A stretch of DNA of 5,848 bases, taken from the NCBI GenBank assembly GCA_030428745.1, contig JAUIEG010000186.1:1-5848 (forward strand), read 5' to 3'. The position numbers were made by a program, and so were the translations under genes. Position 1 is the stretch's first letter. The number at the start of each line of letters is the position of its first letter. The DNA is from Alphaproteobacteria bacterium (lineage in GTDB: Bacteria > Pseudomonadota > Alphaproteobacteria > Caulobacterales > Parvularculaceae). Shown here piece after piece: positions 1 to 5,848 of the stretch. Below the pieces are notes generated by a model that saw nothing but the letters and a program-made list of their open reading frames with translations, searched no databases and had not been told where the DNA came from.

Positions 1-1
1 T

Positions 2-499
2 GGGGTCGTCGCTGGCGTCGCCCTGTCGATCCTGCTGCTTCTTTATCGCGCCTCACGCCCCCATTGCGCCATTGTCGGACAGATGCCGGGTACGGAACAT
101 TTCCGCAATATCAGCCGCCATGACGTAATAACGAGTCCTTCAGCCGTTTCCCTGCGTATCGACGGAAACTTGTTCTTCGCCAATGCGCGCGTCCTTGAGG
201 ACAAGCTTCTGGGCCTCGCGATTAACTCCCCCGCTGTGAAAGATGTGGTTCTCATGTGCTCGGCGATAAACGAAATTGACGCCAGCGCGCTGGAAAGTCT
301 TGAGGCGATCAATGAGCGCCTGAAAGACGCCGGAGTCGCCTTCCATCTTTCAGAGGTCAAAGGCCCGGTCATGGACCGGCTGAAGCGAACTCACTTTCTT
401 GACCACCTCACGGGCCGCGTTTTCCTGAGCCAGTATGACGCCATGCGCAGCCTCGACCCGGAAACCTTCTTTTTGTCGAACGGCGCCCCCTCGCCTTGA
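2..499 (+). CDS. SulP/SLC26 family anion transporter, C-terminal part (5' end outside window)
   Basis: The open frame enters from the left edge, and 165 residues are visible before TGA. The first 15 or so (GVVAGVALSILLLLY) form the last transmembrane helix. They are followed by the RASRPH...GQMPGTEHFRN linker typical of SulP proteins and then by a cytoplasmic STAS domain (about residues 40-155). Family marks are NLFFANA (56-62), the usual L(Y/F)FANA strand, and INEIDASALESL (89-100), the STAS switch-loop region. An internal ATG at 83 is not a start, because coding continuity extends upstream of it. Complete SulP proteins are usually about 500-600 residues, so some 70% is missing. Family members carry sulfate, bicarbonate or C4-dicarboxylates (E. 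coli DauA/YchM) across the inner membrane; the substrate cannot be told from this end. The matB gene follows after 26 bases on the same strand, which suggests an organic-anion or bicarbonate substrate. The family call is firm and the substrate is open. Confidence 0.93.
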   Translation, partial: GVVAGVALSILLLLYRASRPHCAIVGQMPGTEHFRNISRHDVITSPSAVSLRIDGNLFFANARVLEDKLLGLAINSPAVKDVVLMCSAINEIDASALESLEAINERLKDAGVAFHLSEVKGPVMDRLKRTHFLDHLTGRVFLSQYDAMRSLDPETFFLSNGAPSP

Positions 500-525
500 A
501 CGTTCAAACCGCCTAAACAGACGTA

Positions 526-2028
526 ATGACCAACGAAAATTTCTTCTCGGCGCTGCAAGGCGCCTACGCTCACCGCTCCGAACGCCCTTTTTTATCCATG
601 CCGGACGGCGGCAGGATTTCTTACGGCGATATGGACGCCCGCGCCGCTAAAATGGCTGGCGCGCTGCGCCAGCTAGGCGCCAAAGCCGGTGACCGCATAG
701 TGGTTCAGGTTGAAAAATCACCTGAAAATGTCGCGCTCTATCTCGGCGCCATGCGAGCGGGGCTTGTCTATGTGCCGCTGAACACCGCCTATACGGAAGC
801 AGAAGTCAGCTATTTTCTCGACGACGCAGAGCCGGTGATCCTTGTCTGCGCACCGGAAAACAAGAATACGCTATTGCCGGTCGCAAAGCGACAAAATGTG
901 AAACATGTGCTCACGCTCGGCGCGACTGGCGAGGGAACGCTCCTCAGCGCCGCATCGAAGACTGCACCTCTTGAGGAAATTGCAGCACGCTCCGACGATG
1001 ACCTTGCCGTCATTCTCTACACTTCAGGCACGACAGGCCGATCCAAGGGCGCGATGCTCACGCATAAGAACCTGTCGTCAAACGCAAAAACCCTGAATGC
1101 GCTTTGGGGGTTTTCAAGTGAAGATGTTTTACTCCACGCGTTGCCGATCTTTCATATTCACGGCCTTTTCGTGGCGCTCCACACAGCCATGCTTAGCGCC
1201 TGTGAGATTATCTTTCTGCCGAAATTCGACGCCGCCGAACTGCGCCGGCGCCTCCCCGAGGCAAGCGTGTTGATGGGCGTGCCGACTTTTTACACCCGCC
1301 TTCTCGGCGAAGAGGACTTCGGCAAAGCGGATTGCGCAAAGATGCGGCTTTTTATTTCCGGGTCGGCGCCGCTAACCGTGGAAACGTCCAACGCCTTTGC
1401 TGCGCGCACCGGTCTAAGCATTCTTGAGCGCTACGGCATGTCCGAAGCGGGCATGATCGCCTCCAACCCGCTGGACGGCGAGCGTATCGCTGGAACGGTG
1501 GGTTCTCCGCTTCCGGGTATTTCCGTTCGTATCGCAGGAGAAAAAGACGCGCCCGGTGAGATCGAGGTGAAGGGGCCGAATATCTGCGCCGGTTATTGGA
1601 AGAAACCGGACAAGACCGAGGAGGCCTTCACGGAAGACGGGTGGTTTCGCACGGGTGATGTCGGAACGCTGGACAAGGAAGGTCGCCTTTCGCTCGTAGG
1701 CCGGGAAAAGGATCTGATTATCGCTGGCGGTTTTAATATCTACCCAATCGAAATCGAGCAGATTCTCGACAAGGCGCCCGGCGTCGCGGAAAGCGCCGTT
1801 ATCGGCGTTCCTCATCCCGATATGGGTGAAGGTGTTGTCGCGGTGATCGTCGCCAAGAATAGCGCGCCGGACGATGCGGCGCTCGCCGACGCCTTGTCGT
1901 CACTGGCAAAATTCAAACGACCGCGGAAATTCTTCCGCCTCGACGCCCTTCCCCGCAACACCATGGGCAAAGTGCAAAAGCAGGCGCTGCGCGAACAGTT
2001 CAAGGATGCATTCACCGCTGCATCCTGA
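526..2028 (+). CDS. matB: Malonyl-CoA synthetase (MatB type, acyl-AMP-forming)
   Basis: A complete 500-residue protein of the ANL superfamily, normal MatB length. It should join malonate to CoA using ATP through a malonyl-AMP intermediate in the cytoplasm. Visible core motifs in order: P-loop YTSGTTGRSKG (165-175), GVPTFYTRLL (251-260), SGSAPL (278-283), ERYGMSEAGM (301-310), TGDVG (376-380), hinge region GREKDLIIAGGFNIYP (392-407), and PRNTMGKVQK (476-485) with the catalytic lysine at 482. The combination of HIHGL (210-214), PTFYTR, ERYGM(S/T)E and RNTMGKVQK is what I associate with MatB/ACSF3 rather than acetyl- or long-chain acyl-CoA synthetases. Lys482 lies in a PxxxxGK context, the kind acetylated by Pat-type enzymes in related synthetases; whether that happens here is inference. 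The ATG at 526 has no clear Shine-Dalgarno sequence and sits 26 bases after the SulP stop, so it is probably co-transcribed. A methylmalonyl-CoA or other dicarboxyl-CoA synthetase remains possible. Confidence 0.9.
   Translation: MTNENFFSALQGAYAHRSERPFLSMPDGGRISYGDMDARAAKMAGALRQLGAKAGDRIVVQVEKSPENVALYLGAMRAGLVYVPLNTAYTEAEVSYFLDDAEPVILVCAPENKNTLLPVAKRQNVKHVLTLGATGEGTLLSAASKTAPLEEIAARSDDDLAVILYTSGTTGRSKGAMLTHKNLSSNAKTLNALWGFSSEDVLLHALPIFHIHGLFVALHTAMLSACEIIFLPKFDAAELRRRLPEASVLMGVPTFYTRLLGEEDFGKADCAKMRLFISGSAPLTVETSNAFAARTGLSILERYGMSEAGMIASNPLDGERIAGTVGSPLPGISVRIAGEKDAPGEIEVKGPNICAGYWKKPDKTEEAFTEDGWFRTGDVGTLDKEGRLSLVGREKDLIIAGGFNIYPIEIEQILDKAPGVAESAVIGVPHPDMGEGVVAVIVAKNSAPDDAALADALSSLAKFKRPRKFFRLDALPRNTMGKVQKQALREQFKDAFTAAS
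2003..2026 (+). terminator. Hairpin overlapping the matB stop codon
   Basis: There is a perfect 8-bp inverted repeat: AGGATGCA at 2003-2010 and TGCATCCT at 2019-2026, with an 8-base loop. The right arm includes the T of the matB TGA. It is followed by GATTTCCT, which has only a three-base T run, so it is a weak intrinsic terminator at best. It could instead act as an mRNA 3'-end stabiliser. The stem is seen directly; the function is inferred. Confidence 0.4.
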
Positions 2029-2164
2029 TTTCCTGGAAATACACTTTCCTGTTTATACATGCGCCAGAAAATGGCGGTGCCTCACGAACGCGCGCATCGG
2101 CGCCTTATGCGCGGCCCGTTGACCTCATCGCACTCACAACCATGAATGCTGGCATTCAAAAAAA
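2028..2164. repeat. Cluster of short inverted repeats in the convergent matB/GNAT gap
   Basis: The gap between the two convergent genes holds no ORF I trust but several perfect dyads. ATTTCC/GGAAAT lies at 2028-2033 and 2035-2040. An alternative, exclusive pairing GGAAA/TTTCC lies at 2035-2039 and 2045-2049. CGCCA/TGGCG (2062-2066, 2072-2076) encloses a GAAAA loop. CGCGCAT/ATGCGCG (2091-2097, 2107-2113) has a 9-base loop. TGAATGC/GCATTCA (2143-2149, 2152-2158) abuts a run of seven A at 2158-2164. None is followed by a good T run on the + strand. For - strand transcripts the T7 lies before the last dyad, right after the GNAT gene, with only a poor stem in front of it. Likely this is a diffuse bidirectional termination zone. 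Confidence 0.4.
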
Positions 2165-2177
2165 GCTGGTGATGAAG

Positions 2178-2717
2178 TTATCCATGAGGCGCAATGAGCC
2201 TATGATAAACATTGATCGCCTTGCCGTTGTAGTTAGCTGAAGCGATAAAGGAAAAGCCGCATTTTTCGGCAATGCAAATTGATGGCGTATTCTCAACGCC
2301 TATAATGCAACACATTTTCTTCTCAGAAAAATTCGCATCGCCCCACTGCATTGCCGCACGGGCGGCTTCGGTCGCATACCCCTTGCCTTGATGGTCGGGC
2401 GCGACAATCCAGCCTATTTCCGGCATGTTACGCAAGGACGGCGTCAAATTACGGTGAAAGTCAGCAAAGCCGACCTGGCCGACAAAGGCGCCGGTTTTGC
2501 GTTCGAAGACATGCCAATAACCATAGCCGATAAGCGGCCACAGCCCTGCATTGCGCAACAGGCGTGTCCACGCTTCCTCTTCATTGAGCGGTTTACCGGT
2601 AATTTCACGGGTGAGCTCAGGGCGAGCCCACATCCTTGCAAAGGCCGGAAAATCTTCTACTTTCGGGCCCTTTAACTGCAACCTGTCGGTGTCAATAACA
2701 GGGATGTTTTCACTCAC
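2178..2717 (-). CDS. GNAT-family N-acetyltransferase, RimJ/RimL-like
   Basis: A 179-residue protein, the usual size for this family. It should transfer an acetyl group from acetyl-CoA to an amine, in the cytoplasm. The N-terminal IDTDRLQLKGP (8-18) is the first strand seen in RimJ-like (Acetyltransf_3) members. The acetyl-CoA pyrophosphate loop is DHQGKGYATEA (108-118). Motif B is ENTPSICIAEKCGF (142-155), matching the common ENxxSxxxxEKxGF pattern. The start codon is GTG at 2717-2715: an in-frame stop lies at 2738-2736, with no other usual start between. The GTG overlaps the DUF885 stop codon (GTGA, 2717-2714), indicating translational coupling. A GAGGTGA stretch at 2737-2731 lies 13 bases upstream, farther than ideal. 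The substrate is unknown: ribosomal-protein N-terminus, another protein or a small amine are all possible, and the neighbouring exported peptidase-like gene does not settle it. Confidence 0.88.
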   Translation of the reverse strand: MSENIPVIDTDRLQLKGPKVEDFPAFARMWARPELTREITGKPLNEEEAWTRLLRNAGLWPLIGYGYWHVFERKTGAFVGQVGFADFHRNLTPSLRNMPEIGWIVAPDHQGKGYATEAARAAMQWGDANFSEKKMCCIIGVENTPSICIAEKCGFSFIASANYNGKAINVYHRLIAPHG

Positions 2718-4483
2718 TCGGCGCGCGCTTTCACCTCAGCGATGTAGTCATCGATCCTCTCGCGGAGAATATCGAGGGGCAAGCCGCCGCCGGTAAGCAC
2801 CGCATCATGGAACTCGCGAATGTCAAAATCATCACCAAGCTCTCGCTCCGCCTTTCGCCGGAGCTCCCAGAGAGTGAGTTCGCCCATTTTATAGGCAAGG
2901 GCTTGGCCCGGCCAAGCGATGTACCGGTCAACCTCGGTCTGAACATTGTGGAGCGACAACGCCGTATTGTCTGCAAGATAATCCATCGCCTGCTCCCGCG
3001 TCCATCCTTTGGCGTGAATGCCGGTGTCGATCACAAGACGGCAGGCGCGCCACATTTCCATGGAGAGCCTTCCAAAATCATCATAGGGCGTTTCATAAAC
3101 GCCCATTTCAAGTCCCAGCTTTTCCGAGTAAAGCCCCCAGCCTTCGCCAAATGCATGCGGATAGAAGTCCTTGCGGAATTCCGGCGCATTTTCGATTTCA
3201 AGCGCCAGCGCATTTTGCAAATGGTGGCCCGGCACGGCCTCATGCAGGGTAAGCGCGGTCATTTCGTAATAGGGGCGTTTGTCGAGCGCGTAAGTGTTGA
3301 CCCAATATTGCCCGCCGCGCGTGCCGCCTGAAGGGGCGCCCACATAACGGCCGGTCGTGTAGTTTGGCGCAATCTCCGCCGGCACCGGTTCTACCGAATA
3401 AGGCTGTCGCGGCAACTTGCCGAAATAGGCGGGTAGTCGGCCGTCGATATCTTTTGCAATCCACGCTGCGCGCTCTAGAAGGTCTTCCGGCGTCTTTGGG
3501 TAGAACTGTTCGTCGGTGCGTAAGAACTCGATAAAATCTTTGAAATTGCCTTTGAAACCGGTCTTCGACATGACGCCGGCCATTTCCTTACGAATGCGCG
3601 CCACCTCTTTCAGACCAAGCGCATGGATGCTCTCCGGCGTGACCGTCTCGAGCGTTGTATAATAGCGAACAAGCGCGCGGTAATAGTCACGCCCGTTCGG
3701 CAAATCATAAGCGCCAAGCGTATCGCGCGCGCCCGGTAAATATTCATCATTCATGAAATCGAGCAACCGCGCGAATGCCGGGATCACGTCCGCTTCGAGA
3801 ACATCGCGCGCCTCTTGGCGCAGCGCCGCCTGACGCCGGGAGGAAATGGACTCCGGCATTTTCACAAAGGGTTTGTAGTAAGGATGCGCCGCGGCGTTAT
3901 CTTTAACCTGCGCCTCGAAAGAAGGGAGAATATAGGGAAGAATTTCTTTGGGCTGAGTGAATCCGTCAGCAAGTCCCTGACGCATGTTCTCCACATGCTG
4001 ATCCAGAAAACCGGGAAGGCCTTTCAGACGTTCGATATAATTCTCGAAATCCTCTTCTGTACGGAAACTCGTGGCGCCGACTACATATCCAAAATTCGTG
4101 TGAAAGCCGGTGTCCGCGAGAAACGGAATACGCCAGCGATCGAACTCCGCAAGCGCCAGGTCATGCTTCAGAATGAATTCAAGAAGGTCGGCGCTCAGGA
4201 CGTCCTCCTTGTCGAGTTGGCTGCGGTCGATAGCTTCAAGACGGTCGTAAAAACTTTGCGCTTGCGCATTGCGGCGCGCCTGGTCTTCCGGCGCCACGCT
4301 TGGAACCTTGTCTTCATATCCGGGGACGCCCGAACCTGTGGCGCTGAACGGATTTTCCTCCATCTCATTGGCCCAGTAGTCATCAAATAGGGCGTGGAGG
4401 TCATCCGCTGGCGCCGCCAGGGCCGTTCCAGCCATCAGAATGCCCGCAAACCCCACAAAAGCCGCTAAAATTCGCTTCGCCAT
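2714..4483 (-). CDS. Exported DUF885 metallopeptidase-like protein
   Basis: A 589-residue protein from the ATG at 4483. The first 23 residues form a Sec signal peptide: K3-R4, a hydrophobic core IIe5-Met17, and an ALA cleavage box at 21-23. No lipobox cysteine is seen, so it is probably periplasmic or secreted. DUF885 hallmarks are HEAVPGHH (414-421), FGEGWGLYSE (445-454) and YIAWPGQALAYK (521-532), followed by GGGLPLDIL near the C-terminus. The histidines and E415, with E447 or E454, are the likely zinc ligands and catalytic base, by analogy with zincin metallopeptidases; peptidase activity is inferred, not shown for this protein. I chose 4483 because GAGGGAG lies 6 bases upstream and the signal peptide then begins directly. 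An in-frame ATG at 4516 would add 11 residues before the signal and has a poorly spaced ribosome site. It is the first gene of a two-gene unit with the GNAT gene and is divergent from mscS. Confidence 0.88.
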   Translation of the reverse strand: MAKRILAAFVGFAGILMAGTALAAPADDLHALFDDYWANEMEENPFSATGSGVPGYEDKVPSVAPEDQARRNAQAQSFYDRLEAIDRSQLDKEDVLSADLLEFILKHDLALAEFDRWRIPFLADTGFHTNFGYVVGATSFRTEEDFENYIERLKGLPGFLDQHVENMRQGLADGFTQPKEILPYILPSFEAQVKDNAAAHPYYKPFVKMPESISSRRQAALRQEARDVLEADVIPAFARLLDFMNDEYLPGARDTLGAYDLPNGRDYYRALVRYYTTLETVTPESIHALGLKEVARIRKEMAGVMSKTGFKGNFKDFIEFLRTDEQFYPKTPEDLLERAAWIAKDIDGRLPAYFGKLPRQPYSVEPVPAEIAPNYTTGRYVGAPSGGTRGGQYWVNTYALDKRPYYEMTALTLHEAVPGHHLQNALALEIENAPEFRKDFYPHAFGEGWGLYSEKLGLEMGVYETPYDDFGRLSMEMWRACRLVIDTGIHAKGWTREQAMDYLADNTALSLHNVQTEVDRYIAWPGQALAYKMGELTLWELRRKAERELGDDFDIREFHDAVLTGGGLPLDILRERIDDYIAEVKARAE

Positions 4484-4489
4484 TACCCG

Positions 4490-4496
4490 CTCCCTC
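4490..4496 (-). promoter_or_regulatory. Ribosome binding site that decides the DUF885 start
   Basis: On the - strand GAGGGAG occupies 4496-4490, with a 6-base spacer to the ATG at 4483-4481. This is a good Shine-Dalgarno match and favours this start over the in-frame ATG at 4516-4514. That upstream ATG has only an AGG touching it, too close to work well. Confidence 0.65.
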
Positions 4497-4598
4497 GCCG
4501 GCCCTATCACCCGCATCCTGGCGCTTTTCTACCATGTATCACTGCGGCGCTGAAACCCGCCCGTAAATCGGCGGAACGATTGGATTTCCTGCCTGTTC

Positions 4599-4622
4599 GG
4601 ATGGGGAACCATCCTAATTTTT
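4599..4622 (+). terminator. Intrinsic-terminator-like hairpin in the mscS 5' flank
   Basis: A perfect 6-bp stem, GGATGG (4599-4604) and CCATCC (4609-4614), encloses a GGAA tetraloop (GNRA type). It is followed by TAA and five T (4618-4622), so the polarity fits the + strand only. It sits 25 bases before the mscS ATG. It could end + strand transcripts antisense to the DUF885 gene, or act as a leader attenuator for mscS if that promoter lies further upstream. A competing pairing is possible between TTCGG (4596-4600) and CCGAA (4623-4627). The stem is short, so this could also be a protein-binding dyad. I found no convincing -35/-10 pair in the 164-base divergent gap to place it relative to a transcription start. 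Confidence 0.45.
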
Positions 4623-4647
4623 CCGAATCAGCAGTCCGCGAGTTCTA

Positions 4648-5848
4648 ATGAAACCGTTTCCACCCCTTTTTGCGCAGGCCGCACCGGATAGCGGCGCAGA
4701 TGAAAAAACCACAGACGCGGCCAAAGACGCCGCAAGCGAGGTTGAAAGTTTTATGAGCGGCGTCGGCCCGCGTCTGGAGGAAGGGTGGGCGTGGATCCAG
4801 GCAAACGCCTCCGAATTTTCCATCGCCGTTGGCGCCTGGATCGCAATCTTTCTGGTCTTGCGGATCATGCGCGCCGTGATCGCCGGCTTCATCCGCAGGA
4901 AAAAGAAAGACCATTACGCTTTCAACAATGTGGCTGCGCGCCTCATTAGCAGCACATCAAGCCTGTTTCTGCTTGTTATTTCGGCTGCGCTGGTAGCGCC
5001 GTTCTTTCCCGTCATCCCGGAAGGCTGGGGCGTCTATGCCCGCACGTTCGCCATTATCATCGGCATTCTTCAGGCGGCCGCCTGGGCGCGAGAGCTTCTG
5101 ACGGCCGGTATCGTCGGCTACGCCCATTCGCGCGCAGAACAATCCGGCGTTCTGACCAATGCGGTTAACCTCATCAAGACGCTTGTCGCCATCGGCGTCT
5201 GGACGATTGCGCTGTTGATGATTCTTTCCAATCTCGACATCGAGATTACGGCGCTGATCGCCGGCCTTGGCGTCGGCGGCATTGCGATTGGCCTCGCGGC
5301 GCAAAGTCTCTTCAAAGACCTTTTCTCCTCACTGGCTATTGTCTTCGACCAGCCATTCTTGCGCGGCGATTTTATCACCTTCGACGATGGGGAATATCTT
5401 GGTGATGTTGAGCGCATCGGTATGAAAACGACGCGCATCCGCTCACTCAGCGGAGAGGAAATCATCATCGCCAATTCGCAATTGCTGGACAAAGAAATCA
5501 GAAACTACCGACGCATGGACGAACGGCGAATTCTGTTTTCCGTTGGCGTCTTGTACCAGACCCCTCATGAAAAGCTGCGGCGCATTCCCGAACTTATAAA
5601 GAACGCTGTTGAAAACACCGACACGACACGCTTCGACCGCTCGCACCTTAAGGAATACGCCGACAGCTCCATTAATTTCGAAACGGTTTATTGGGTCAAG
5701 GACCGCGCCTATAGCGCCTATATGGAAGCCAACCATGAGGTCCTTCTCAATATTCATAAAGCTTTCGAAGATGAAGGCATCGACTTCGCCTATCCGACCC
5801 GGACGCTGCATGTGGAAAGCTTTCCGGAAGACTCAGGAAGCGAGCGCT
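4648..5848 (+). CDS. MscS-family small-conductance mechanosensitive ion channel (3' end outside window)
   Basis: 400 codons are visible and the frame stays open at the right edge, so the protein is 3'-truncated, though probably near its end. Such inner-membrane channels open under membrane tension and release solutes on osmotic down-shock. Layout: a hydrophilic Ala/Glu-rich N-terminus (1-55); likely membrane helices near 57-80, 102-122, 131-158 and 170-195; the pore helix 199-230 with the small-residue pattern ALIAGLGVGGIAIGLAAQ (202-219); VFDQPFLRGDFI (232-243) opening the beta domain, to about 290, including IANSQLL (274-280); then a C-terminal alpha/beta domain (about 293-390). Five helices would put the N-terminus in the periplasm and the beta domain in the cytoplasm, as in MscS. 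The ATG at 4648 is the first in frame after a stop at 4615, but no good Shine-Dalgarno sequence precedes it. Relative to E. coli MscS, hinge Gly113 is replaced by Ser220. The family call is firm; ion preference and gating are not readable here. Confidence 0.92.
   Translation, partial: MKPFPPLFAQAAPDSGADEKTTDAAKDAASEVESFMSGVGPRLEEGWAWIQANASEFSIAVGAWIAIFLVLRIMRAVIAGFIRRKKKDHYAFNNVAARLISSTSSLFLLVISAALVAPFFPVIPEGWGVYARTFAIIIGILQAAAWARELLTAGIVGYAHSRAEQSGVLTNAVNLIKTLVAIGVWTIALLMILSNLDIEITALIAGLGVGGIAIGLAAQSLFKDLFSSLAIVFDQPFLRGDFITFDDGEYLGDVERIGMKTTRIRSLSGEEIIIANSQLLDKEIRNYRRMDERRILFSVGVLYQTPHEKLRRIPELIKNAVENTDTTRFDRSHLKEYADSSINFETVYWVKDRAYSAYMEANHEVLLNIHKAFEDEGIDFAYPTRTLHVESFPEDSGSER

Noticed and set aside
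1414..1815. 133-codon open frame on the - strand inside matB
   Set aside because: It overlaps the essential ANL motifs of matB and has no domain of its own.
2143..2164. Dyad plus A7 as an intrinsic terminator for matB
   Set aside because: The + strand has A rather than T after the stem. On the - strand the T run precedes the stem, so neither polarity fits a canonical terminator.
2807..3331. 174-codon open frame on the + strand
   Set aside because: Antisense to the conserved DUF885 catalytic region; no family features and no ribosome site seen.
3815..4390. 191-codon open frame on the + strand
   Set aside because: It lies wholly antisense to the well-supported DUF885 gene, shows no recognisable domain, and has the composition of a reverse-strand shadow.
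4484..4516. Upstream ATG start (4516) for the DUF885 gene
   Set aside because: It would place 11 residues before a standard signal peptide and lacks a properly spaced Shine-Dalgarno sequence; the ATG at 4483 has GAGGGAG 6 bases upstream.
4580..4618. TTGGAT (4580-4585) and CCTAAT (4613-4618) as an mscS promoter
   Set aside because: The spacing is 27 bases and both hexamers match poorly.
5118..5492. Open frames of 92-124 codons on the - strand between 4614 and 5811
   Set aside because: They mirror the mscS coding sequence, whose family motifs are unambiguous. The Met/Arg-rich or Asp/Arg-rich translations are typical of shadows.

Overview
The window carries five protein-coding genes, two of them cut by its edges, and no RNA gene, insertion sequence or CRISPR array that I can see. 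Base composition is moderately GC-rich, coding density is high, and the proteins (SulP transporter, MatB-type malonyl-CoA synthetase, exported DUF885 protein, MscS channel) look alphaproteobacterial. A Caulobacterales/Parvularculales/Hyphomonadales-type bacterium is my guess. The genus cannot be fixed from sequence reading alone.

Left part (1-2028, + strand): the C-terminal end of a SulP/SLC26 anion transporter (last membrane helix plus STAS domain) is followed 26 bases later by a complete malonyl-CoA synthetase gene (matB). The tight same-strand spacing suggests one transcript and a shared job, plausibly uptake of an organic anion or bicarbonate coupled to malonyl-CoA supply. A hairpin overlaps the matB stop codon, and several short inverted repeats fill the 149-base gap that follows.

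Middle part (2178-4483, - strand): a DUF885 metallopeptidase-like protein with a clear signal peptide is followed by a RimJ-like GNAT acetyltransferase. The acetyltransferase starts with GTG inside the DUF885 stop region (GTGA overlap), so the two form a translationally coupled pair. This pair is convergent with matB.

Right part (4648-5848, + strand): an MscS-family mechanosensitive channel gene, divergent from the DUF885 gene, runs off the window edge after 400 codons. Its 5' flank holds a terminator-like hairpin with a GGAA loop and a T run, 25 bases before the start codon.

Most of the window reads as ordinary core or shell metabolism and membrane homeostasis. I found no convincing undescribed system. 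The most interesting points are the SulP-matB pairing, the terminator-like element before mscS, and the replaced hinge glycine in the MscS pore helix.
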